NCBI RefSeq assembly: GCF_039539485.1
Contig: NZ_BAABDF010000006.1
Span: 186,001-250,000, forward strand
Direction: 5' to 3'
Source of the DNA: Celeribacter arenosi
GTDB taxonomy: Bacteria; Pseudomonadota; Alphaproteobacteria; Rhodobacterales; Rhodobacteraceae
Length of the DNA: 64,000 nucleotides
The stretch's first letter is position 1, and every line of letters begins with the position of its first letter. A program made the position numbers and the translations under genes. The notes below the pieces were generated by a model that was not told where the DNA came from, made no database searches, and saw nothing but the letters and a program-made list of their open reading frames with translations. Shown here piece after piece: positions 25,218-33,731 of the stretch.

Positions 25218-26648
25218 TCAACGTGCCCGTGAGATTTCCTGCGCGTGAACACGCCGAGCATCGCAACTGCGGTTCCGCCCCTCCGATTTCGCCTGATAGA
25301 GCGCGATGTCGGCGCGCGTGATCCAATCCTTGATCGACTCCATCGAGGAATCGTAGATCGAAAAGCCGATGCTGATCGTGGTTCTGATCGTCTGACCGTC
25401 GTGCTCCACCTCCATCGTGCCAATCAGACTGACGAGATATTCGGCAAAGCGTTCGGCCGTAATCGGGTGCATCCCGGGCATGATGGCGCAGAATTCCTCG
25501 CCCCCCACCCGCGCGAGCATATCGTCGGCACGCACGTTATCGCGCAGCACCTGACCCAGCTTGGCCAGCACCTTGTCACCGGCTTCGTGACCGTAGGTGT
25601 CATTGATCGATTTGAAGTAATCCAGATCCAACATAAAGGCCGCGCCGATATTGTTGCGCCGCGTCGCCAGCCACGCCGCCCGCTTTCCCCGTTCGAACCC
25701 GAGCTTGTTTTGCATTCCGGTCAGGAAATCCGTCTCCGCGCGCTGCGCCAGTCGCGCCATCGACCGCTCGACGCTCAACTCCTGCGACACCCATGCCGCA
25801 AACAGGAGAATCATCTCCTTGTCGTGGTGGGTAAAGGGCTCGCGCGCCTCGGCCGCCGAGAAATTCAACGTGCCGAACCGCGTGCCCTCGACGATGATCG
25901 GCACCCCGATGTAGGACTCCAGTTTGAACATCTCGTAGCAGGGATGGGTGCGGATCTCCGAATTCCCCGCCCTGTGAAACATCTTCGGACCATCGGCCGT
26001 CAGCGTATGCGTGCAATAGGTCGACCCGAGGTCGAAACTCACCCCCGGCTCCAAGGCGTCATCGGGGCTCACGCAGTGCAGAACCGAATATTGATCGCCC
26101 TCGATCAGGCTGACGATGCCCACATCGAGATCATAATGCCTACACCCGATTTCGAGGATTTTCTGAATTTTATCGGTCCGCGACAGCTCCGCATCAGAGG
26201 TAATCGCATAGAGCGAATGCAGCGTCTGCGACAGGTGTTGTTGCTCCGACATATCGCGCACCAACCCGAAATAGCCACGCACCTCGCCGTCTTCATCCAC
26301 CATCCGCCCGCCGGTAATCTCGGCGGGGAACACTTCGCCCGACTGCCTTTTGAAATTCACGTAGGAATTGGTCGGCGTCATGACCGTCGCGCTTTTATCG
26401 CGCTCGCGGCCGATCCTCTCATGGTCCTGTTTGCTGGCATAGAGAATGTCGGTGCTGCGCCCCACCAGGTCCTCGGACTCGTAGCCGAACCCCGCCTTGG
26501 CGGCTTTGTTCATCCAGAAGATATGGCGATTTTCATCCGCCACGACGGCGTATTCAGCGCTAGCCCCATAGTGGAATTCGAGCAGGACAGGGTCCAGTGC
26601 AAGCTTGCTCATGGGCAAATCGCCCGACTGTTCAACGTCTCGCACCAT
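25218..26648 (-). CDS. PAS-GAF-GGDEF diguanylate cyclase
   Basis: A cytoplasmic c-di-GMP synthase of 476 aa. A PAS domain spans about residues 25-140 (YAVVADENRHIFWMNKAA, YFGLVRDMSEQ). A GAF domain spans about 150-300 (GSTYCTHTLTADGPKMFH, YIGVPIIVEGTRFGTLNF), and GGDEF about 310-460. The active-site motif is RVGGEEFC, an allowed GGEEF form, preceded by FMLDLDYFKSINDTYGHEAGD. No membrane segment is seen. The ATG at 26648 is one choice; an in-frame ATG at 26612 is another, and neither has a clear ribosome site. A perfect CtrA box lies 51 bases upstream of 26648. Confidence 0.92.
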   Translation of the reverse strand: MVRDVEQSGDLPMSKLALDPVLLEFHYGASAEYAVVADENRHIFWMNKAAKAGFGYESEDLVGRSTDILYASKQDHERIGRERDKSATVMTPTNSYVNFKRQSGEVFPAEITGGRMVDEDGEVRGYFGLVRDMSEQQHLSQTLHSLYAITSDAELSRTDKIQKILEIGCRHYDLDVGIVSLIEGDQYSVLHCVSPDDALEPGVSFDLGSTYCTHTLTADGPKMFHRAGNSEIRTHPCYEMFKLESYIGVPIIVEGTRFGTLNFSAAEAREPFTHHDKEMILLFAAWVSQELSVERSMARLAQRAETDFLTGMQNKLGFERGKRAAWLATRRNNIGAAFMLDLDYFKSINDTYGHEAGDKVLAKLGQVLRDNVRADDMLARVGGEEFCAIMPGMHPITAERFAEYLVSLIGTMEVEHDGQTIRTTISIGFSIYDSSMESIKDWITRADIALYQAKSEGRNRSCDARRVHAQEISRAR

Positions 26649-26698
26649 CTATCAAACTCACAGGACCATCCAGTTGAAACACACTAAGAAACAAGTGG

Positions 26699-26713
26699 TT
26701 AACGAAAAGTTAA
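26699..26713 (-). promoter_or_regulatory. CtrA box upstream of the PAS-GAF-GGDEF gene
   Basis: On the gene strand the site reads TTAA-CTTTTCG-TTAA, exactly the full CtrA consensus TTAA-N7-TTAA. It lies 51-65 bases before the start codon, a position typical for CtrA activation or repression. Binding is inferred. Confidence 0.6.
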
Positions 26714-26772
26714 CGGTGCCGTTGCGGCAGTAACACTTTCGCGTGTCGGCGCGAACAATTCGCCTAAAACCC

Positions 26773-28311
26773 TCATCGAATGATCCCGAAAATCCCCTCC
26801 AGCAAAATCTGGAACTCGACCATCAACACCTGATAGCTCGACAATACCATCGCCACGCCACTGTCACGGAAAACCCATACCAGCAGGGCCAAAGGCACCA
26901 TCACCACCATCAAGGACACCGCCCACAACGCCGCAAGCCCCGCGATGGCCCCCCCCAACTGCCCCAAATCACCGCGCCCGGCGCGCAACTCGCGACGCAC
27001 CGACACAATCCGCGCACTCAACCCGTCACGCAGCCCGCGCGGCATCACCGCCTGCAGGCTCAGCGAGGCCACCAGAAAATGCACAAACGTCGGCAGGGCG
27101 GTCGAAAACAGCATCACGTAAATCCACCACGTCTTGGACAGATCGCGAATGGTCAAAAACACCCCGTCGATATCCACGAAACTCACCCCCGACAGCCATT
27201 CGATGACCGTCAGCACGGTGATGAACGCAATCCCGAGCCCGACAAAGAACACACAGGCCATCACCGCATCAACCACCCCCCAGAGCAACGGGTGCGACCG
27301 CAACCCCCGCGTCGCCGTCGCCAAGGTCGTGGCCACACCGAAACTGTCAAACACCGCATTCACCATCGGCGCCACAGCCAGAAAGAAGAAGATCGACGTC
27401 CAACCCGACGATCGCAAAGGCTCCTCATCCCACCCGAGCAACCCCGCCGCCCCGATCAGCACAACCGTATAGATCGCCACGATCAAAGGCGCTCGCCACG
27501 CCGCGCGCACCCGCATCAGCGCGGTCTCCGAAAACCCCGCCGTGCCGAGCAGAATGACCGCCAATCCGGCCACAGACCCCGTGCCCAAAATCGCCACACC
27601 CACAGCAATCCCGAGCGCGCTCACCCCCGACACAGCCACCACAATCGCACTGGCCAGAACAATCGCCAAAGGCACCGCAATCTCGGTCGCCTTGGAATAG
27701 ACCAACGCCGCCGCCAACCCGAAGGCGACATAGGCCAGGGTCAACGGAAAACGCTGCAAAAAACTGTTCTTGGGGGCCAGTGAACTGAACTGGCTGGAAA
27801 AAACCACCAACCCCGTCAGAACCAAGGTCGCAGGCCCGATCCACCACGGATCCGGCGGCGTCAAAACCCACCGCTCCCCGATATAGGCCCCCTCGCTGCC
27901 AAAGGCCCACGCCATGATGAACAGCAAATAGGGATAGACCACCGCCAACTGCATGGTGCGGTCAAACATCCCGAAACTCATCGATCCGAAAAACAACCGC
28001 CCCGCACTCGCCCGCTCGCCATCAGGCGTGTCCGCAGGATCATCGACGCGGAAAAATTCCCGCAACCGGCGCAGATACATCTCCAACGCCATCGCATAAA
28101 GCGCGTGGTAGCGGTCAATCCGCAGGCCCAGAATGACCCGCTCGCCAACGCCATGGTGCAAAACCGCAAAAGCCGCCACAGCCAGAAACCCCGCCGCAAA
28201 GACAATCACCGCCCCGACCAGGCCCCAGCCCACAGACACAAAAACGCCCGCCACCGCCACCAAACCCGCCGCCAAAAACCCGACGTATCGCCCCGCCCCA
28301 GAAATATCCAT
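26773..28311 (-). CDS. Large polytopic membrane protein of unknown function
   Basis: This 512-aa protein has roughly ten to twelve hydrophobic helices and is not one I recognise. It opens with two helices (YVGFLAAGLVAVAGVFVSVG, VIVFAAGFLAVAAFAVL). A soluble stretch at about 60-110 (YHALYAMALEMYLRRLREFF) follows, then paired helices throughout. There is no transporter signature, no ATPase motif and no obvious catalytic cluster. ATG 28311 gives a normal N-terminus but the ribosome site is weak (GTGGGCGG). The 156 bases before the M48 gene hold a direct repeat AAGCCCCTG but no gene. Confidence 0.78.
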   Translation of the reverse strand: MDISGAGRYVGFLAAGLVAVAGVFVSVGWGLVGAVIVFAAGFLAVAAFAVLHHGVGERVILGLRIDRYHALYAMALEMYLRRLREFFRVDDPADTPDGERASAGRLFFGSMSFGMFDRTMQLAVVYPYLLFIMAWAFGSEGAYIGERWVLTPPDPWWIGPATLVLTGLVVFSSQFSSLAPKNSFLQRFPLTLAYVAFGLAAALVYSKATEIAVPLAIVLASAIVVAVSGVSALGIAVGVAILGTGSVAGLAVILLGTAGFSETALMRVRAAWRAPLIVAIYTVVLIGAAGLLGWDEEPLRSSGWTSIFFFLAVAPMVNAVFDSFGVATTLATATRGLRSHPLLWGVVDAVMACVFFVGLGIAFITVLTVIEWLSGVSFVDIDGVFLTIRDLSKTWWIYVMLFSTALPTFVHFLVASLSLQAVMPRGLRDGLSARIVSVRRELRAGRGDLGQLGGAIAGLAALWAVSLMVVMVPLALLVWVFRDSGVAMVLSSYQVLMVEFQILLEGIFGIIR

Positions 28312-28467
28312 CCGCCCACGTCTCTCAGCTTTTCCCCAACAGGAACAGACTGAAGCCCCTGTGGCAACTGTTAAGCCCCTGAATCCCTTAAGTCGCGTCA
28401 GGTCACCACCCACGCCGTGGACGCAAATCGCGAGCGAAATGTATCCACGTTTGACGAGGGCCGACGC

Positions 28468-29289
28468 CTATTTCTGTTGGAGGCCACCCCCGGCTTCAAT
28501 TTCGCGCATTGTCGCGAGAACCGTCGCCAGCCGCTTTTCATCCGGTGGATGCGTGCCCCAGAACGACAGGTTTCCGGCCTCGGTGCGCACATCTTCGGGC
28601 CGCGCAAAATATTGTGCGCCTTTCACGGGGTCATAACCGGCAGTCTTCGCGATGTATGTGCCCAATGTATCACTCTCCAGCTCATAGGTCTGCGAATAGG
28701 CGATAGAGCCGAGCGCGGCCCCGATTTCGACGTTCCGGCTGACGGCATTAGGATCGTAATACTGTCCCGCAGCTGCCGCATTGGCATTCGCATAGGCCGC
28801 CAATGCGCCCATGATAAGTGCGCCTGCGACGGCCTGTTGCTCCTGTTTTTCGATGTGGCGGCCAATCAAGTGACCGAATTCATGGCTCAGCACGAAGGCA
28901 ACTTCGTCATCACTCTGCGTGTCCATCAGCAACGGCATCGATATCCGGATCACGGGGTCGCCGTTCACATGGGTGAAATATGCGTTGCGCTCCTTCATTT
29001 TCGTGTCGATCCCGACATCCACGGAACAATTGAAGTCTTCGCGGTCCGCCGTGGCCGCTTCACAGACCTTCTTGCCTGCGGGCGCCACGCGCCGTGCAAC
29101 GCGCTGGAACCGGCTTTGCGCCGCCGATTGTGAAAGTGACACGCTCACAGGCTCTGCACGCGCGGCTGCGAACATTTTTGTAGCTGTCTCGGTGTCGCCC
29201 TCTCCAACCTGCGGTATCGAAAAGGACGTGCCACAAGCCGCCAACAGCGGAATCATCAATGATAATAGCAATGCATTTCTGAAATTCAT
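28468..29289 (-). CDS. M48-family metalloprotease lipoprotein
   Basis: This is a zinc metalloprotease anchored to the membrane by a lipid. The signal MNFRNALLLSLMIPLLAACG has the lipidated Cys19. The catalytic HEFGH is at 136-140, and the downstream glutamate lies in YELESDTLG near residue 200. It belongs to the BepA/LoiP-like group that handles outer-membrane or periplasmic proteins. An ATG four codons upstream (29301) is also possible; GGGGAC lies between them and fits 29289. The C-terminus ends after the usual FWGTHPPDEKR motif. Confidence 0.92.
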   Translation of the reverse strand: MNFRNALLLSLMIPLLAACGTSFSIPQVGEGDTETATKMFAAARAEPVSVSLSQSAAQSRFQRVARRVAPAGKKVCEAATADREDFNCSVDVGIDTKMKERNAYFTHVNGDPVIRISMPLLMDTQSDDEVAFVLSHEFGHLIGRHIEKQEQQAVAGALIMGALAAYANANAAAAGQYYDPNAVSRNVEIGAALGSIAYSQTYELESDTLGTYIAKTAGYDPVKGAQYFARPEDVRTEAGNLSFWGTHPPDEKRLATVLATMREIEAGGGLQQK

Positions 29290-29517
29290 TTGAGTCCCCA
29301 TAGGTGTGAATAATATCCATGGTTTAGCCTCGATCGTCCTTCGTCAATAACCACATTGGGAACAGGTTAATCCCGCGACGGTTTTGGGGATTCTGGGCAA
29401 CCCCGCCGCCCAGAAGTCGCAAAACTGCAGCACGGAGTCGCCGTAACCACCCCCCTTGCCATTCCCGCCCTTTGCCCGCATAGAAATCAGCTAATCCAAA
29501 CGCGCCAAAGGCCCGCC

Positions 29518-31317
29518 ATGACCGAGCTGAAAAACATCCGCAACTTTTCCATCGTGGCTCACATCGACCACGGGAAATCCACCCTTGCCGACCGGCTGAT
29601 CCAGCTGACCGGAACCGTGGCCGAACGCGATATGAAGGCCCAGATGCTCGACGCCATGGACATCGAACGCGAACGCGGCATCACCATCAAAGCCAACTCG
29701 GTGCGCATCGAATACCCCGCCAAAGACGGGCAGACCTATATCCTCAACCTCATCGACACCCCCGGCCACGTCGACTTCGCCTATGAGGTCTCCCGCTCCA
29801 TGCAGGCCGTCGAAGGCTCGCTGCTCGTCGTGGACGCCTCCCAAGGGGTCGAGGCGCAAACGCTCGCCAACGTCTACCAGGCCATCGACGCGGACCACGA
29901 AATCGTCCCCGTGCTGAACAAAATCGACCTCCCCGCCGCCGAACCCCAACGCGTGCGCGAAAACATCGAGGACGTGATCGGCATCGACGCCTCCGACGCG
30001 GTCGAAATCTCCGCCAAAACCGGCCTCGGCATCCCCGACGTCCTAGAGGCCATCGTCCACCGCCTTCCCGCCCCCAAGGGCGAGCGCGACGCGCCCCTCA
30101 AAGCGATGCTGGTGGACTCATGGTACGACCCCTACCTCGGCGTCGTCGTCCTGATCCGCGTCATGGATGGCGTGGTCAAAAAGGGCGACCAGATCAAAAT
30201 GATGCGCGCCGGCGCGACCTATAAAATCGAAAAACTCGCCGTCCTCAAACCGCAGATGGTCGACATCTCCGAACTCGGCCCCGGCGAAATCGGCGTCTTC
30301 ACCGCCCAGATCAAACAGGTCCGCGACACCAAGGTCGGCGACACCATCACCCACGACAAAAAACCCTGCGCCACTCCGCTGCCGGGCTTTAAACCCTCCA
30401 TCCCCGTCGTCTTCTGCGGCCTCTTCCCCGTGGACGCCAACGACTTCGAAGACCTGCGCGACGCGATCGAAAAACTCCAACTCAACGACGCCTCCTTCTC
30501 CTCGGAAATGGAAACCTCCGCAGCGCTGGGCTTCGGCTTTCGCTGCGGCTTCCTCGGCCTCCTCCACCTCGAAGTGATCCGCGACCGCCTCGAGCGCGAA
30601 TACAACCTCGACCTGATCACAACCGCCCCCTCCGTGGTCTACAAAATCCACATGAAAAACGGCGACGTCGAAGACCTCCACAACCCCGCCGACATGCCCG
30701 ACCTCACCTACGTCGACCACATCGAGGAACCGCGCATCAAAGCCACCATCATGGTGCCCGACGAATACCTCGGCGACGTCCTCAAACTCTGTCAGGACCG
30801 CCGCGGCATCCAACTCGACCTCACCTACGCAGGTCCGCGCGCCATGGTCGTCTACGACCTGCCGCTCAACGAAGTTGTGTTCGATTTTTACGACCGCCTC
30901 AAATCCGTGACCAAAGGATACGCCTCCTTTGATTACCAGTTCACCGAATACCGCGAAGACAACCTCGTCAAAATGCAGGTCCTCGTGAACGACGAACCCG
31001 TCGACGCCCTCTCGATGATGGTCCACAGGGACCGCGCCGAAATGCGCGGCCGCGCCATGTGCGAAAAACTCAAAGACCTCATCCCCCGCCACATGTTCAA
31101 AATCCCGATCCAGGCGGCCATCGGCGGCAAAGTCATCGCCCGCGAAACCCTCTCGGCCCTGCGCAAAGACGTAACCGCCAAATGCTACGGCGGCGACGCC
31201 ACACGCAAAAAGAAACTGCTCGAAAAGCAGAAAGCCGGTAAGAAAAAGATGCGCCAGTTCGGCAAAGTCGAAATCCCGCAGGAAGCATTTATAAGCGCCT
31301 TGAAAATGGACAGCTAA
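29518..31317 (+). CDS. lepA: Elongation factor 4 (LepA)
   Basis: LepA is a ribosome-bound GTPase that can back-translocate or aid assembly of stalled ribosomes. It is 599 aa, full length. The G1 motif AHIDHGKST is at residues 14-22, RGITIKAN is the G2 region, DTPGHVDF is G3 and NKIDLP is G4. The C-terminal domain has the specific ending RQFGKVEIPQEAFISALKMD. AAAGG six bases before the ATG serves as ribosome site. The gene is monocistronic; a nested hairpin and then a strong terminator follow. Codon use is heavily biased to C-ending codons. Confidence 0.97.
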   Translation: MTELKNIRNFSIVAHIDHGKSTLADRLIQLTGTVAERDMKAQMLDAMDIERERGITIKANSVRIEYPAKDGQTYILNLIDTPGHVDFAYEVSRSMQAVEGSLLVVDASQGVEAQTLANVYQAIDADHEIVPVLNKIDLPAAEPQRVRENIEDVIGIDASDAVEISAKTGLGIPDVLEAIVHRLPAPKGERDAPLKAMLVDSWYDPYLGVVVLIRVMDGVVKKGDQIKMMRAGATYKIEKLAVLKPQMVDISELGPGEIGVFTAQIKQVRDTKVGDTITHDKKPCATPLPGFKPSIPVVFCGLFPVDANDFEDLRDAIEKLQLNDASFSSEMETSAALGFGFRCGFLGLLHLEVIRDRLEREYNLDLITTAPSVVYKIHMKNGDVEDLHNPADMPDLTYVDHIEEPRIKATIMVPDEYLGDVLKLCQDRRGIQLDLTYAGPRAMVVYDLPLNEVVFDFYDRLKSVTKGYASFDYQFTEYREDNLVKMQVLVNDEPVDALSMMVHRDRAEMRGRAMCEKLKDLIPRHMFKIPIQAAIGGKVIARETLSALRKDVTAKCYGGDATRKKKLLEKQKAGKKKMRQFGKVEIPQEAFISALKMDS

Positions 31318-31340
31318 AGCTGACCATTTCCAAGGCGACG

Positions 31341-31379
31341 GTGGGTGGCAGGGTGTTTCAAAGAAACACCCGTACCCAC
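31341..31379. repeat. Nested perfect hairpin in the lepA 3' region
   Basis: The outer stem GTGGGT (31341-31346) pairs with ACCCAC (31374-31379). Inside it, GGGTGTTTC (31351-31359) pairs with GAAACACCC (31363-31371) around an AAA loop. No T run follows, so it is not a classical terminator. It may stabilise or process the lepA transcript. Confidence 0.6.
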
Positions 31380-31783
31380 ACAGTGGAATAGGGCGCACCA
31401 AACACCCCCCCCCACACTCCCACACTCCCACACCAAACCCCAACAACCCAAAGGCCGCCCACAAGGCGGCCTTTTTGTTCGGGTGGGGAGCGAATACCGT
31501 CGGCGGTTTGGGGGTGTCCCAAGACGCGGTTCACGTGTGGCGCTTAGAAAAATTAGGGCCCCACCAATGGTGGGGCCGCCTATGTGTGCAGACTCAGCTC
31601 AGCAGCCAGTGCCGCCACCTGTTCCAAATTTAGCCATTGGTTTTCCTCTACATGTCGCCGTTTGCGACCTAACGAACTGTTATGTAGCCGTCCGTTGGGT
31701 CATTTCTACGGCAATTGATGCCATACTTTCAACACTTTTTGTTGAACCGAGTCTTAACGTCGGGGGCGCGGGGATGAAATACA
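31380..31783. other. Non-coding stretch: C-rich repeat, then AT-rich sequence
   Basis: A run of nine C (31405-31413) is followed by short CCACACT repeats to about 31434. The lepA terminator is next (31451-31477). A perfect hairpin GGCCCCACC-AAT-GGTGGGGCC lies at 31557-31577. From about 31590 base composition becomes AT-richer. An open frame on the plus strand (31345-31821) runs through all of these signals and is not credible. I see no gene here. Confidence 0.6.
31451..31477 (+). terminator. Terminator downstream of lepA
   Basis: AAGGCCGCC / GGCGGCCTT with a short CACAA loop, followed by TTT. This is a strong intrinsic terminator 134 bases after the lepA stop. Confidence 0.9.
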
Positions 31784-32716
31784 TTAGGTTTCCTGTGCAT
31801 CTATCGGATTCCACCAGATAAATAGGCCGTTTTTGGGTAGGAGTGTTTGGTCAATCCGAACAGTGCGGCAGCAGTCCGCGCCGTTGGGGCCAAAGTCTGC
31901 ATCGAACTTGTTGGCGGGATGCACGGGCTCGATGAAAAGCTTATAGACCATTGGATCGTACCTCATTTTGAGCTCCAAATTTTCACAAATTGAACTCGAC
32001 TGGAAAAGGTCGTTGTCGGTTACGCGCTTCACTTGAACATATGTGGCGCGTACTCGAACCTCCTTCCCAGGAGCAAAGTCACGGGGCACACGAAATTTGT
32101 GCTGACCAACGGCATCTGGCGCAGCATGATCATACTTAGAAAAATCCTCATGTGGGATGGTTTGATCGTCAATAACCAAGGATTGAAGCCCGCATCCGTC
32201 ATACTTGGGCGCATCAAAACCCGACACCTCGGAGTAGTAAAATTTTATATCGTGTTTGATCGTTCTGTCGGAGACATTTTTAAGCGCATAATCGAACTCG
32301 CAACGCATCTTGATCCAGCCACTTTGGTCTATTGGTGCCAGCAATTCGTAATCAAGTTTCTGATAAGTTTTTATTATTGGCTCTCTGAATACGAAATCTT
32401 CGAGAACTTGAAATGCGCTTCTCGGGAAGTTCACGTTATAAAGATATCGAAACACGTTTTGGCTCATCACTTGAGCTTGTCTTTGAGTATACTGATCGTA
32501 TTCTTCTCTAGCTTTGACTTCGACTATGCTCGCGACCACCCATGCAATAACAAGGGCGAACCCAATTTCCATCGGCAGTCCCGACAAAAGCTTTTCCAGC
32601 CAACTTTTAGGTGGATGGCTGACAATCCAAATGAGAGCTATCACAATGAAAAAAAAGCCAAAAATGGCTGTCCAGTTGTTGGATAGAACGCGTATCCAAG
32701 CTCTATCTATTTTCAT
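31784..32716 (-). CDS. Unrecognised two-TM membrane protein in AT-rich DNA
   Basis: I do not recognise this 310-aa protein. Two hydrophobic helices lie at about 15-34 (AIFGFFFIVIALIWIVSH) and 50-67 (MEIGFALVIAWVVASIV). A charged helical linker (KAREEYDQYTQRQAQVMSQN) follows, then a mostly beta-rich soluble domain (about 110-310) with scattered cysteines. The ATG at 32716 has GGAGGA seven bases upstream. Codon use and base composition are clearly AT-richer than all neighbours, suggesting recent transfer. The two-TM plus beta-domain plan recalls membrane effectors of some defence systems, but no nucleotide sensor or partner is next to it. Confidence 0.7.
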   Translation of the reverse strand: MKIDRAWIRVLSNNWTAIFGFFFIVIALIWIVSHPPKSWLEKLLSGLPMEIGFALVIAWVVASIVEVKAREEYDQYTQRQAQVMSQNVFRYLYNVNFPRSAFQVLEDFVFREPIIKTYQKLDYELLAPIDQSGWIKMRCEFDYALKNVSDRTIKHDIKFYYSEVSGFDAPKYDGCGLQSLVIDDQTIPHEDFSKYDHAAPDAVGQHKFRVPRDFAPGKEVRVRATYVQVKRVTDNDLFQSSSICENLELKMRYDPMVYKLFIEPVHPANKFDADFGPNGADCCRTVRIDQTLLPKNGLFIWWNPIDAQET

Positions 32717-32865
32717 TTGGGCATCCTCCAAAAATTCCGATGATAATATGAAAATTTTTATACATTGCAAGGGAGGCACGCGCCTGAGAATTTTCAACCA
32801 GATTGGCCGGCGCTCTGGCTAAATCAACCCAAATTACCGTCCACCAAATCTCCGCCCATAAACCG

Positions 32866-32920
32866 GCGCCCACAAGTGTGTGGGCGCGTTCGCGGCTGAA
32901 ACGCCGCCCCACGGCGTTTC
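32866..32920. repeat. Two perfect hairpins between the AT-rich gene and the Phd-like gene
   Basis: GCGCCCACA-AGTG-TGTGGGCGC (32866-32887) and GAAACGCCG-CCCCA-CGGCGTTTC (32898-32920). They lie just after the stop of the Phd-like gene on the minus strand and could end its transcript, although no T run is present. Confidence 0.6.
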
Positions 32921-32934
32921 CAGGCGCCGCTCAC

Positions 32935-33348
32935 TCACAACTCCACCCGCCCCGACAAATCCTCTTTCGGGGCTTCGACCTCGTAGGTTTCCGACCGCTC
33001 GGCCCCGCCCTCGTCGAACCGGCGTAGCCATGACCAGAAGCGGTTCCATTTGCCGTCCAGACCCAGTTTGCGCGTCTCGGCGGCGACCTCGGCCACCTCG
33101 GCGTAATGGGCCTTCATTTCCGGCGCGACCTCTCCGGGGCGCTTGCCGCCCAGATCGGGGTCCTTCGCCCCCATCTCCTCATCGGCCTCCGCCTCCCAGA
33201 TCCGGAACAGGTCGTCGAATGACACGAGCGCCACGCGCCCGCGCCCGTAGCGGCTTAGCACCACCTGTGCCTCGCCCTTTTCGACCAGATCGACCAGTTT
33301 CGTCATCTCCGCGCGAAAGCGGGAGGTGCGCACGCTGAGGTATTGCAT
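32935..33348 (-). CDS. Phd/YefM-type antitoxin-like protein without a toxin partner
   Basis: This 137-aa protein starts with a Phd/YefM-like DNA-binding domain (MQYLSVRTSRFRAEMTKLVD, VVLSRYGRGRVALVSFDDL). Its long C-terminal extension is rich in Glu, Lys and Trp (NRFWSWLRRFDEGG). Classic antitoxins are about 80-90 aa and sit beside a Doc or RelE/YoeB-type toxin. No such gene overlaps or follows here. Repeats upstream (33362-33415) could be its operator. It may be a stand-alone regulator rather than half of a toxin-antitoxin pair. Confidence 0.72.
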   Translation of the reverse strand: MQYLSVRTSRFRAEMTKLVDLVEKGEAQVVLSRYGRGRVALVSFDDLFRIWEAEADEEMGAKDPDLGGKRPGEVAPEMKAHYAEVAEVAAETRKLGLDGKWNRFWSWLRRFDEGGAERSETYEVEAPKEDLSGRVEL

Positions 33349-33361
33349 CGGGGCTCTCCTT

Positions 33362-33415
33362 TAAAACATGTAAAACACGTAAAACGGGGGGCAGGGCGGT
33401 TTGTAAAACCCTGCC
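33362..33415. repeat. TAAAAC repeats upstream of the Phd-like gene
   Basis: Four copies of TAAAAC occur at about 33362, 33371, 33380 and 33404; three read GTAAAAC. The last lies in a hairpin (GGCAG at 33390 with CTGCC at 33411, and GGTTT with AAACC inside). Such repeats just before an antitoxin-like gene often serve autoregulation; here that is an inference. Confidence 0.45.
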
Positions 33416-33545
33416 AACTCGCGCCACAATGTCGTTAAAATGTTTAAAGCTTCGCGCCCCGAGCGCGCGCTTGATCCCGATCAAGGCAGTTTCCCCGATC
33501 CCCCCTAGTCTCCCATTCGCGCGCACGCATATGTTGGAGATTGCC

Positions 33546-33731
33546 ATGACACGGCTCGCCGGAATCCTGTTTTCGATCATCGCCACATCCCTCATGGGAA
33601 TCGCGATTATCGTCGCCCTGACCGTGGGTCAGGACACCCTACGCCCCATCCTCATCGCCGCCGCGATAGGATTTATCGCCGCGTTTCCAATAACTTGGGT
33701 GATAGCCAAGAAAATAACCGAGGCTGGCTAA
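33546..33731 (+). CDS. Small two-helix membrane protein (family often mislabelled CTP synthetase)
   Basis: This 61-aa protein is almost all membrane: one helix at about 5-27 (LAGILFSIIATSLMGIAIIV) and a second at about 33-56. Similar small proteins in Rhodobacteraceae are annotated as CTP synthetase, a name with no support in this sequence. ATG 33546 follows GGAG; the longer frame upstream crosses non-coding DNA. Its stop overlaps the stop of the convergent hydrolase gene by four bases. Confidence 0.7.
   Translation: MTRLAGILFSIIATSLMGIAIIVALTVGQDTLRPILIAAAIGFIAAFPITWVIAKKITEAG

Noticed and set aside
28360..28395. Direct repeat AAGCCCCTG before the large membrane protein
   Set aside because: Only two copies; too little to call a regulatory element.
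31345..31821. 158-codon plus-strand frame after lepA
   Set aside because: It reads through a nested hairpin, a nine-C run, a strong terminator and another perfect hairpin.
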